From Verrucomicrobiales bacterium (GTDB lineage: Bacteria; Verrucomicrobiota; Verrucomicrobiia; Verrucomicrobiales; DEV007), in contig JANQVJ010000007.1 of NCBI GenBank assembly GCA_030730365.1, positions 1 through 32,792 on the forward strand: a DNA stretch of 32,792 nt, read 5' to 3'. The position numbers and the translations under genes are program-made. The notes below the pieces were generated by a model. The model was not told the DNA's origin. It did not search any database and was given only the letters and a program-made list of their open reading frames with translations. Positions 8,202 through 14,690 of the stretch are shown piece by piece. How positions within the stretch are numbered: the stretch's first letter is position 1; each line of letters begins with the position of its first letter.

Positions 8202-8224
8202 CACAGGCTGGAAGCCCACGCTAC
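8202..8224 (-). repeat. REP-like element, inverted partner
   Basis: On the minus strand GTAG (8224-8221) is followed by an imperfect palindrome with GGCT/AGCC arms around a TCC loop, extended by G-T wobble pairs. It is related to the element at 8064-8086 and lies in the opposite orientation, forming an inverted REP doublet of about 160 bp. Confidence 0.55.
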
Positions 8225-8295
8225 TTTTTGAAATTCAAGAGGGTTGGGTGCCTGACTGGATGGGAGCCGATGGCGGATTCTCGGCGAACCAGCGG

Positions 8296-9873
8296 TTAGA
8301 AAAAGACCAGACGCAGCCTTTGGATGAGTTTGTCGAAGTGATCGAGCCACCCGGGCTTTTCTTCGTTGAAGTGGAGGATCAGTCCCGCCTCTTCATAGCG
8401 GACGCGAGCGCCCGGGGTGTGATCGAGATACCAGTTCAGCAAGGATTGCGGCGTCTCGTTCCGGAAGGTGCGGTCGGGCGGTAGCTTTGCCCTGATCGTT
8501 TCGTCCCAGCGTCTGTTGCTCTCCCAGGCGACCTGTGCACCCACGCCGATAAACCCGAGGAGATGGATCTCTGCGTCGCTGATGTCTTCCGGGAGAGTGA
8601 TGCGAGGAAGGGTGACCTCAAAAAGATTCTCGGTGGTCCGGGGATTCGGCATATCAGGCAGCCCCGCAAGGGAGAAGCTTAGCTCCGTCACCTTGGGAAG
8701 AAAGACAAAGCGAAGGGGCTCGGCGGGCGGCACGTTTGCGGCGATCGAGGCGAGGTAGAGATCCTTCTCTTTTTTATGGGAATTCCAGTTTCGGATGACT
8801 CCGCCGTCCGTGAGGAGCCCGCAGTGCTCTTCGAGGTAGTGGGGCGACGAGGCCCGCACGAGGGTGGCGGGTGCCGGGGTCTCGGGGCTGCGGAATGCCA
8901 CTTCCTGGACCCGTTGCCGCTTCCTGAAATTGTCCGCGCGGAGCTGCGTCATGAGCTCACGATGCGATTCCGTAAAAGGGGCGGCTGGGATGAAAAGATC
9001 GGTGATACTCTTTAAAGAGGGTTCGCTCTCCATCGGGGCGAGCCACTGGAGGCGGAGATCCTCCCCGAAGGAGACCTGGGCGCCGCGTTTTTGCTCGAGA
9101 GTCGACATCTGAGGCTCGCCCGTGAGGACGCGGACGAGGCACTCGAGCGGACTGTCATGCCAGATCAGCAGCTCCGTGTCGACCCGCAGCCACTCCCCCG
9201 AAACCTCGGAGCGGGGGGCTCCGTCGTTCGAATCGTTGAGATCGTAGCTAACCCCTGCCCCCGTCCGCTGGTCTCCCGCATTCATCCCGACACAATGCGG
9301 ATAGGGCATCCCCGCGGTGCGGAAGAGCAGGCGCAGGACCGGCGTCTCGTAGCGGCGGGGAGGGGAAAGGCGGGCAAAAGACTCCGGTATTCCCCACTCG
9401 CGCAGTTTTTCCGGCGGAATGATCCCCAACGTGGCCGGATCCCGAAAGGTCAGCTCCGCCTGCCAGTTTCCTTCGTTCGTGAGGGGATCGTCCGCCTCGG
9501 GGACCCGCGTGGCAAAGGCGACGAGCTCTATTCTGTCATCTCCCTCGAGGGTGGGGCTCCAGCGGTCGTTCTTCGTGGCGGGCCGGAGCTCAGGGTCCTG
9601 CGACCAGTCGAGGACGAAGGATTTCCCCGCCTCCGCCTCGATGTAGCCGGGCTCTGCCATGACCTCCGCTGCCGGTCGCACCACCTCCGTCTTGCGCGTC
9701 GACGCGCGCAACAGACCCAGATCACCCGACTGGAAGCCGTAGACGTCCCGAGTCGCCGTCGCCGCGCTGTGGAACGCGTCCCTAAACCGGAGCTCGCGGA
9801 CGATCAGGGCTGCGGCGAAGAGACCGTAGAGGATGAGGGCGAATAGGAAAACCAGCGCGAGCCGTTTGCTCAT
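8296..9873 (-). CDS. unrecognised membrane-anchored protein
   Basis: A 525-residue protein. Residues 5-25 (LALVFLFALILYGLFAAALIV) form one N-terminal TM segment or uncleaved signal anchor, and the rest is soluble and probably periplasmic. No catalytic motif or named domain is evident. Visible landmarks are a beta-rich pattern in the first half, a PYPHCVGMNAGDQRTG segment and an LNDSNDG segment. The long frame is open upstream to 9969, but ATG 9873 (SKRLALV...) places the hydrophobic segment at the N-terminus in the normal way. ATGs at 9879 and 9882 are close alternatives. It is monocistronic, divergent from ilvB and converging on the EAKPEG gene. I do not assign a function. Confidence 0.7.
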   Translation of the reverse strand: MSKRLALVFLFALILYGLFAAALIVRELRFRDAFHSAATATRDVYGFQSGDLGLLRASTRKTEVVRPAAEVMAEPGYIEAEAGKSFVLDWSQDPELRPATKNDRWSPTLEGDDRIELVAFATRVPEADDPLTNEGNWQAELTFRDPATLGIIPPEKLREWGIPESFARLSPPRRYETPVLRLLFRTAGMPYPHCVGMNAGDQRTGAGVSYDLNDSNDGAPRSEVSGEWLRVDTELLIWHDSPLECLVRVLTGEPQMSTLEQKRGAQVSFGEDLRLQWLAPMESEPSLKSITDLFIPAAPFTESHRELMTQLRADNFRKRQRVQEVAFRSPETPAPATLVRASSPHYLEEHCGLLTDGGVIRNWNSHKKEKDLYLASIAANVPPAEPLRFVFLPKVTELSFSLAGLPDMPNPRTTENLFEVTLPRITLPEDISDAEIHLLGFIGVGAQVAWESNRRWDETIRAKLPPDRTFRNETPQSLLNWYLDHTPGARVRYEEAGLILHFNEEKPGWLDHFDKLIQRLRLVFF

Positions 9874-10121
9874 GGTCATCATCGTAGTCTGTGATGAGAG
9901 GTGGCGAGAAGTAAAAAGTATGAGCCAAATTCGCATTTTCAGTCTGAATCGAGAGTTCCATCGGAGCACTGTCGTTAAAAATGCGCATTTTTTCGCAAGA
10001 TTGTCATTTATTGAGCGAATGGCTTATCAAAAAGTGGCTTTTTGAATGGAAAGGGCGGTTTTATAGGTTGCTAATATTTCAAAAGCGACGATTTTTGAGG
10101 AATTAGCCAACAAAACACATT
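9874..10121. promoter_or_regulatory. divergent intergenic region with palindromes upstream of ilvB
   Basis: An AT-rich 248-nt region between the minus-strand gene and ilvB. It contains a perfect 16-bp palindrome AAAAATGCGCATTTTT (9977-9992) and an inverted repeat CAAAAAG-TGG-CTTTTTG (10028-10044). These are candidate operators or terminators. I see no leader peptide rich in Leu, Val or Ile codons, so classical attenuation is not supported. Confidence 0.45.
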
Positions 10122-11858
10122 ATGGCCTCGAAAAAACAGCAGGAATTAGACGGAGCGCAGGCGCTCATCATGACCCTCAGCAGCCTGGGGATCGAATATG
10201 TCTTCGGATATTCGGGCGGTGCCGCGCTCCCTATCTTTGACGCCCTCGAAACCGTCAAGTCGAACATCAAGTTCGTCCTTACCCGTCACGAACAGGGCGC
10301 GACCCACATGGCTGACGGCTACGCCCGAGCCACCGGCAAGCCTGCCGTGGTGCTCGTGACCTCCGGCCCCGGTGCCGGTAACACGATCACCGGCATCATG
10401 ACCGCGCAGATGGACTCCGTGCCTATGATCATCGTGACCGGTCAGCAGGTGACTTGGATGCTCGGCAAAGATGCTTTTCAAGAGGCTGATATTTTCGGAA
10501 TCACCATCCCCATCGTGAAGCACAACTACCTCGTTCGTGAGACCAACGAGCTTCCCCGTGTCGCTCGCGAGGCCTACCACATCGCCACGACGGGGAGGCC
10601 CGGACCAGTGCTCATCGATGTGCCGAAAAACGTGAGCCAGTCGCCTTTCACTGGTGATCTCGAGTGCGAAATCGATCTGCCCGGTTACAAGCCGGAGAAG
10701 GGTTTTGATATCGACAGCACCTGCATTGAGGAAGCGGCTCGTCTTATCAACCTCGCGAAGAAACCCGTCATCCTCGCCGGACACGGCGCGATGCTCTCGG
10801 GGGCCGAGCGCGAGTTGATGGAGATCGCCACGAAGCTTGACTGCCCCGTGACCTCGACCCTCCTCGGTAAAGGCGTTTTCCCCGAGACCCATGCCCTTTC
10901 TCTCGGGATGCTCGGCATGCACGGGACCGCGTATGCGAACAAGGCCATCTGCGAGTGTGACCTCATTTTCAATATTGGTTCGCGTTTCGACGACCGTATC
11001 ATCGGGCAGGCTGACAAGTTCGGGGCCAATGCCAAAATCATTCACATCGATCTCGATATCTCCGAGATGGGCAAGATGATCGTGGCCGATGTCGAGGTCG
11101 TGGGAGATGCCAGGACCGCCTTGAGGCAGCTCATTCCTCTGGTGGAGAAACGTAAACGTCCTGAATGGAACGAGCACATCAACGGCTACAAGAAGAAGTA
11201 TCCCCTTGCCTACAAAAAGCAGGGAGGACTCCGCATGCAGCACGTTCTGGACGAGATCAACGACCTCACCGGTGGCAATGCGATCATCACGACCGACGTC
11301 GGTCAGCACCAGATGTGGGCAGCCCAGTTCTGCACGAACGATGAATCGTTCAAATGGATCAGCTCGGGTGGAGCCGGGACGATGGGCTTCGGCTTCCCCG
11401 CCGCCATCGGAGCCCAGTTAGCCTGTCCGGAGGAGACTGTCATCGCCGTTTGCGGTGATGGAGGATTCCAGATGACCCTTTGCGAACTCGCCACAGCGGT
11501 GATTCACAAGTTGCCGGTCAAGATCCTCGTGCTCAACAACCACTATCTTGGGATGGTGCGCCAGTGGCAGGAGCTCTTCTTCGACAACCGCGAGAGCGGG
11601 GTGGATCTCATTGGTAACCCCGATTTCGTGAAGCTTGCCGAGGCTTACGGTTGCAAGGGCATTAACATCAAACGTCCCGCCGACGTCCGGAAGAAGCTCC
11701 AGGAAGCCCTCGACTACAATGAAGGCCCGATCCTTATCAATGTCGAGTGCATTAAGACCGAGAACGTTTTCCCGATGATCCCCGCCGGCGCCGCTCTCGA
11801 AGACATGCTCACCGAGCCGCCGAAATACAAAATGGCCAAACCGGTCGGATCGACCTGA
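10122..11858 (+). CDS. ilvB: acetolactate synthase, large (catalytic) subunit
   Basis: ThDP-dependent condensation of two pyruvates, or of pyruvate with 2-oxobutyrate: the first common step of Val/Leu/Ile synthesis. The 578 residues carry the N-terminal ThDP domain (YVFGYSGGAALPIFDAL and the catalytic-Glu motif TRHEQGATHMADGYAR, Glu57), a central FAD-type domain with FNIGSRFDDR, and the C-terminal ThDP/Mg motif from CGDGGFQM to VLNNHYLGMVRQWQ at about 445-485. The presence of a separate small subunit downstream and the RQWQ segment favour the anabolic enzyme over the catabolic AlsS type. No Shine-Dalgarno precedes the ATG (acaaaacacatt). Confidence 0.96.
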   Translation: MASKKQQELDGAQALIMTLSSLGIEYVFGYSGGAALPIFDALETVKSNIKFVLTRHEQGATHMADGYARATGKPAVVLVTSGPGAGNTITGIMTAQMDSVPMIIVTGQQVTWMLGKDAFQEADIFGITIPIVKHNYLVRETNELPRVAREAYHIATTGRPGPVLIDVPKNVSQSPFTGDLECEIDLPGYKPEKGFDIDSTCIEEAARLINLAKKPVILAGHGAMLSGAERELMEIATKLDCPVTSTLLGKGVFPETHALSLGMLGMHGTAYANKAICECDLIFNIGSRFDDRIIGQADKFGANAKIIHIDLDISEMGKMIVADVEVVGDARTALRQLIPLVEKRKRPEWNEHINGYKKKYPLAYKKQGGLRMQHVLDEINDLTGGNAIITTDVGQHQMWAAQFCTNDESFKWISSGGAGTMGFGFPAAIGAQLACPEETVIAVCGDGGFQMTLCELATAVIHKLPVKILVLNNHYLGMVRQWQELFFDNRESGVDLIGNPDFVKLAEAYGCKGINIKRPADVRKKLQEALDYNEGPILINVECIKTENVFPMIPAGAALEDMLTEPPKYKMAKPVGST

Positions 11859-11876
11859 GGGCCAGCCTCCACCTTA

Positions 11877-12002
11877 GCTGTTTAGCGACTAGCTATGTAG
11901 CAGCAGAATCACCAAAAGGAAACCCAACGATAGGGACGGTTCCAGTTCCTGAATCTATTTTTCAAAACCCGCTAAAAAGCTAATAGCTAATAGCTAAACA
12001 GC
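11877..12002. repeat. inverted repeat between ilvB and ilvN
   Basis: GCTGTTTAGC (11877-11886) and GCTAAACAGC (11993-12002) are perfect 10-bp inverted arms. The pairing extends inward through a second block (TAGCTAT near 11890 against ATAGCTA near 11986) with a few mismatches. The right arm also carries tandem TAATAGC units. It occupies most of the 168-nt ilvB-ilvN gap and could be a small palindromic element or a regulatory RNA structure. Confidence 0.65.
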
Positions 12003-12026
12003 AAAAAAGCCAAACCGCTATCTCTC

Positions 12027-12572
12027 ATGGCCCGAATCATTACCACCACCGATAAGAAACCTAAGCCGCGTCCTGATATCGTCGATGGCCACACCCTCAG
12101 CATGTATGTGAATAACAAGCCGGGTGTGCTCATGCGTATTTGCCAGATCTTTGCCCGTCGCGCTTACAACATCGACTCGCTCGTCGTCTCGCAGGGACGG
12201 GATCCGCGTTTTTCCCGCCTCACTCTCGGGATCAGTGGCGATCCGGCCGGTCTCACGCAGATCATTCTACAGTGCGACAAGCTCATCGACGTCATTCACT
12301 GCTTCGAACATACCCCAGAAGACGCGGTCGTGCGCGAACTGGCCCTCATCAAGATCAAGGCCGTGAGTGCCGAGCGTCGTACTGAGATCCTCCAGATCGT
12401 GGAACACTTCGGCGGCAAGACCGTCGATTTCGGCGAGTCGTCCATCATCATCCGGATCGAAGGCGCGAGCGACAAAGTCGATGCCTCGATTCGTCTGCTG
12501 AACAACTACGACATCGTTGAGACTGTCCGCACCGGTAAGGTCGTCATGGCCCGCGGTGAGCAGGTGACCTGA
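12027..12572 (+). CDS. ilvN: acetolactate synthase, small (regulatory) subunit
   Basis: Regulatory partner of IlvB that stimulates activity and mediates valine feedback. The protein has 181 residues. The N-terminal ACT domain at about 22-97 begins HTLSMYVNNKPGVLMRICQIFARRAYNIDSLVV (excerpt), with the N-x-PGVL effector-site motif. The C-terminal ACT-like regulatory half contains the IEHFGGK-type segment (here VEHFGGKTVDF). The N-terminal tail of about 20 residues is rich in Lys/Pro/Thr and is longer than in E. coli IlvH. It lies 168 nt after ilvB rather than overlapping it, with inverted repeats in between, and is followed closely by a strong terminator, so the ilvBN unit ends here. Confidence 0.95.
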   Translation: MARIITTTDKKPKPRPDIVDGHTLSMYVNNKPGVLMRICQIFARRAYNIDSLVVSQGRDPRFSRLTLGISGDPAGLTQIILQCDKLIDVIHCFEHTPEDAVVRELALIKIKAVSAERRTEILQIVEHFGGKTVDFGESSIIIRIEGASDKVDASIRLLNNYDIVETVRTGKVVMARGEQVT

Positions 12573-12596
12573 GTGGTCCTTCGTAGGTTCTTCTGG

Positions 12597-12627
12597 AAAA
12601 TGGCAGGCAGCGATGCCTGCCATTTTT
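12597..12627 (+). terminator. rho-independent terminator after ilvN
   Basis: A perfect stem TGGCAGGCA/TGCCTGCCA (12601-12609, 12614-12622) with a GCGA tetraloop, flanked by an A-run upstream and a TTTTT run downstream. The A/T flanks also make it potentially bidirectional. Confidence 0.9.
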
Positions 12628-12690
12628 GTTGGGAGTAGGTTTTAGGTTTTAGGTCTTGTGGGTCATGTTCCCCGATCGTCCACTTTCCCC

Positions 12691-12723
12691 GTAGAGGAAC
12701 TTGCAAAAGTTCCCCTGCGAGGG
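12691..12723 (+). repeat. REP-like element, GTAG head plus two hairpins
   Basis: GTAG at 12691-12694 is followed by GGAACTT-GCAA-AAGTTCC (12696-12713, a perfect 7-bp stem with a GNRA-type tetraloop) and then CCCT-GCG-AGGG (12713-12723). The head-plus-hairpin layout fits a RAYT-mobilised REP, of a different sequence family from the pair near 8.1 kb. Confidence 0.5.
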
Positions 12724-12733
12724 ACGCCCAATG

Positions 12734-12770
12734 GGGGCAGTGGCTTTTGAATGGCGGAGGGGGTGGGATT
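12734..12770. repeat. displaced copy of the tRNA-Ser 3' end (37-bp direct repeat)
   Basis: Identical over 37 bp to 12883-12919. The repeat covers 18 bases of flank plus the last 19 bases of the tRNA-Ser gene: CCA, discriminator, acceptor strand, T-stem strand and three T-loop bases. The similarity stops inside the T-loop. Confidence 0.95.
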
Positions 12771-12813
12771 ATCTCATTCGCTGCGCTCACGAGATCTCTT
12801 CGCTCGCCGGAGG

Positions 12814-12839
12814 CTCGCTGCGAGTCGAACGGCGTTCGA
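12814..12839. repeat. two abutting short palindromes
   Basis: CTCGC-T-GCGAG (12814-12824) is followed directly by TCGAAC-GGC-GTTCGA (12825-12839). Both lie in the segment between the two 37-bp repeats. The second contains a GTTCGAA core like a tRNA T-loop. Confidence 0.6.
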
Positions 12840-12854
12840 ACCCGGCTTCCGATA

Positions 12855-12901
12855 ATTCAAAAGCCACTGCCCCCGCTTCGCTGGGGCAGTGGCTTTTGAA
12901 T
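12855..12901. repeat. 19-bp perfect hairpin next to the tRNA-Ser 3' end
   Basis: Arms 12855-12873 and 12883-12901 are perfect reverse complements over 19 bp with a 9-nt loop. Reading with the tRNA (minus strand), the structure begins at the final CCA base, so it could act as a processing or termination structure, although no U-tract follows. The right arm is part of the 37-bp direct repeat. Confidence 0.85.
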
Positions 12902-12988
12902 GGCGGAGGGGGTGGGATTCGAACCCACGGAACCTTGCGGCTCTGCAGTTTTCAAGACTGCCGCGATAGACCACTCTGCCACCCCTCC
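12901..12988 (-). tRNA. tRNA-Ser (anticodon UGA)
   Basis: Minus-strand gene of 88 nt including encoded CCA (12901-12903). The acceptor stem GGAGGGG (12988-12982) pairs with CCCCTCC, with discriminator G at 12904. The D-arm has GGCAGAGTGGT and the anticodon loop is CTTGAAA with TGA, reading UCA codons. A long variable arm (gagccgcaaggttc region) and a T-arm with GGGTTCGAATCCC follow. The class II shape with an extended variable arm is typical for serine. Confidence 0.95.
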
Positions 12989-13059
12989 GTGATTGGTGCG
13001 ATTTGAATTTACGCGTCGTGAATCCTACACGCTTTTTGAAGGCTTTCAATGGCCGGTTT

Positions 13060-13707
13060 TCACGGCCGGGAATCGAGCTGGAAGACCTGACCGGAGAGGT
13101 TATCGGTGGTGGCGAGGAAATGAATAAAGCGGGCCGCTTCTTCTGTGGTGTTGAACCGCCTGAGGGCATGGCGCTCGAGGGCGGCGGCGCGGGCGGCTTC
13201 GCTCAGTGCGGCGGTCATGCGGGTCTCGAGGAATCCCGGGAGGACACAATTGACGCGAATGTTCCGACCTCCGAACTCTTTCGCGTAGCTTTTCGTCAGT
13301 CCGATGAGGCCGGCTTTGGCGGCGGCGTAGGCGGTCTGTCCGGCGGGCGGTTGCAGGGCGGAGTAGGACCCAATATTGATGATGTGTCCATCCCGCGTCC
13401 GCATCATCCGACGGGCGGCGGCCTGCGAGCAGAGGTGGGCGCCTTTGAGGTTGGTATCGATGACATTGGCCCAGTCCGCGGGTGACTGACGGGCAAGGAG
13501 GGCGTCTCCGGTGATCCCGGCGTTGTTGATGAGTACGGCGATACGCTCGCGGGTCTCAAAGTAGGCTTCGACGGAGTCGGCACGGCGCACGTCGAGTTCG
13601 TCGCGCCCGGGACACTCGACGAGATACTCCGCTGCCTCAAAGACAGCGGCGATGGCCCGGGCGAGGTCCCCCTGACCTCCGGTGATGATGACGAGGGGGG
13701 AACTCAA
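13060..13707 (-). CDS. short-chain dehydrogenase/reductase (FabG-like)
   Basis: NAD(P)-dependent oxidoreductase of the classical SDR family, 215 residues. It has the cofactor motif TGGQGDLA at 9-16 (variant of TGxxxGIG), NNAG at 61-64, the catalytic Ser in INIGSYS near 114, and YAAAK at 127-131 (Tyr127, Lys131). PG at the expected post-Lys position and a C-terminal LSGQVFQLDSRP complete the fold. It is shorter than the usual 245 residues because the beta2-beta4 region is compact (GRDELDVRRADSV). The start is a TTG codon at 13707, which is the only place giving an intact first strand (SSPLVIITGG). The gene upstream ends 42 nt away. The similarity is to FabG, but the substrate is unknown. Confidence 0.88.
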   Translation of the reverse strand: MSSPLVIITGGQGDLARAIAAVFEAAEYLVECPGRDELDVRRADSVEAYFETRERIAVLINNAGITGDALLARQSPADWANVIDTNLKGAHLCSQAAARRMMRTRDGHIINIGSYSALQPPAGQTAYAAAKAGLIGLTKSYAKEFGGRNIRVNCVLPGFLETRMTAALSEAARAAALERHALRRFNTTEEAARFIHFLATTDNLSGQVFQLDSRP

Positions 13708-13749
13708 AGCGGAAAGGTCGATGCAGGACGGAGAGGGAAACCGGCGAGC

Positions 13750-14337
13750 TCACTCAAAGGTAGAACCGGTCGCGGGGGCCGGGGTGGTGGCGGGCTGGGC
13801 GGGCTGATTCGGCTCGATGACGACGGCGTGCTCTTCGTATTCGACCGTCGATTGGCTGAGTTGGACGACATACTTGATCGCTTCGGTCAGCGGGATGGCG
13901 CGAAGGGAGAGGGTGATGAGAGTGTTTTGCCGCTGCTCGGGAGTGCCTTTGTAAATGAAGTTTGCGGCAACGGAGCCTCCCGTGAGCTCGGTCGAGCGGG
14001 CCGAGAAGTAGTCGAGAACGTCGCCGAGAGGGGCGCCGGAAAAATTGATCTCAGGCACGATGATGCGGCTGAGTTTACCCTCGAGGTTATTTTTCGGGCC
14101 CGCGTTTCGGGCGATCATGCCCCTAGCTTTGATCGAGTAGTTGCGGGCGTAGACGAAGTCGGGCTTCCGGGCGAGGACTTCCTCGAAAATAACGAGGGCT
14201 TCCCTGTATTTCCCGGCATTGAAGAGGAGGACACCTTCATTGTATTTGTTTTGCACGGTGTCCTGGGCCGAGGTGGAAGGCAGCGTCAGGCTGGTGGCGA
14301 GGAGGATGGCGAGCGACCAAAAAAGGGGTGATTTCAT
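13750..14337 (-). CDS. exported protein with TPR and STN-like domain
   Basis: A 195-residue protein. The signal peptide is MKSPLFWSLAILLATSLTLP...SAQ (about 1-25). One or two TPR-type helices follow (NKYNEGVLLFNAGKYREALVIFEEVL excerpt, about 30-60). An STN-like (secretin and TonB N-terminal) domain covers about 90-180, with IIVPEINFSGAPLGDVLDYF and ITLSLRAIPLTEAIKYVVQL as its two signature segments. The tail is Pro/Ala/Thr-rich. STN domains normally precede a secretin or TonB-receptor channel, but here the protein ends after the domain, as in several PVC secreted proteins. The frame is open to 14565 but the signal peptide fixes ATG 14337. Confidence 0.8.
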   Translation of the reverse strand: MKSPLFWSLAILLATSLTLPSTSAQDTVQNKYNEGVLLFNAGKYREALVIFEEVLARKPDFVYARNYSIKARGMIARNAGPKNNLEGKLSRIIVPEINFSGAPLGDVLDYFSARSTELTGGSVAANFIYKGTPEQRQNTLITLSLRAIPLTEAIKYVVQLSQSTVEYEEHAVVIEPNQPAQPATTPAPATGSTFE

Positions 14338-14690
14338 GGATTTTACTGATCTCGTGAGTGGTGACTGTTCGTGAAGGAGCTTTCTTCCCCACCGCAGGTC
14401 CTGCGGGATTCCGCAAAGGGGACCCGTTTTGCCTGCCGACACCGCGGAGATAAGTTCCGCGGCTGGAATCAGCCCAATGCCTGAAAGGAAACTTATCAAA
14501 TTCTCTAAGGGGTGTAAACGCAAATGCGTTAAAAGGGGAGTTGATCCGGGGAAGGAACCTCGCAAAAAATTAAGATTTACTCTCGAAACTGCTCCTCAGA
14601 CGTGGGGAACCGTGTTAAAACAATGCCGTCCGGAGCATGGGGTAGGCCTCACCATCGCCAAAAATTTATTGAACTTCTTTTTCGAAAGTC
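14338..14690. promoter_or_regulatory. divergent intergenic region with GC-rich hairpins
   Basis: 353 nt between divergent exported-protein genes. Inverted repeats seen are CCGCAGG-T-CCTGCGG (14392-14406), CCGCGGA-gataagt-TCCGCGG (14442-14462) and AACGCA-AA-TGCGTT (14517-14530). The first two, with the sequence between them, could form a structured leader for the plus-strand gene, but I cannot match a known riboswitch class. The last is a plausible operator. Confidence 0.4.

Larger units (their letters stand above)
7990..8295. other. gene-free stretch with REP-like palindromes
   Basis: About 306 bases between converging genes. I see no plausible coding frame. The stretch holds the two REP-like hairpins listed separately and an extra inverted pair GCGGCG (8028-8033) / CGCCGC (8052-8057). 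I see no clear rho-independent terminator for either flanking gene. Confidence 0.6.

Noticed and set aside
9091..9846. Plus-strand open frame of 251 codons
   Set aside because: It is the antisense shadow of the 8296-9873 minus-strand gene in GC-rich DNA, rich in Arg/Gly/Pro with no signal or domain.
9920..10045. Leader peptide controlling ilvB by attenuation
   Set aside because: The short frame has no run of Leu, Val or Ile codons and no clear alternative stem-loop followed by a U-tract.
10146..11309. Minus-strand open frame of 387 codons opposite ilvB
   Set aside because: Antisense shadow of a well-conserved enzyme gene.
12734..12919. Attachment sites of a present integrative element
   Set aside because: The direct repeats enclose only about 110 bp with no integrase or cargo; at most it is a relic or a minimal element, so it is listed as a repeat and a finding, not as a mobile element.
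12774..13169. Minus-strand open frame of 131 codons across the tRNA-Ser region
   Set aside because: It reads straight through the tRNA gene and the palindromes. The translation contains the typical nonsense of a translated tRNA and no domain.
14392..14462. Cyclic di-GMP riboswitch
   Set aside because: Only a short segment resembles the conserved GCAAAG core, and the other conserved blocks are missing or misplaced.
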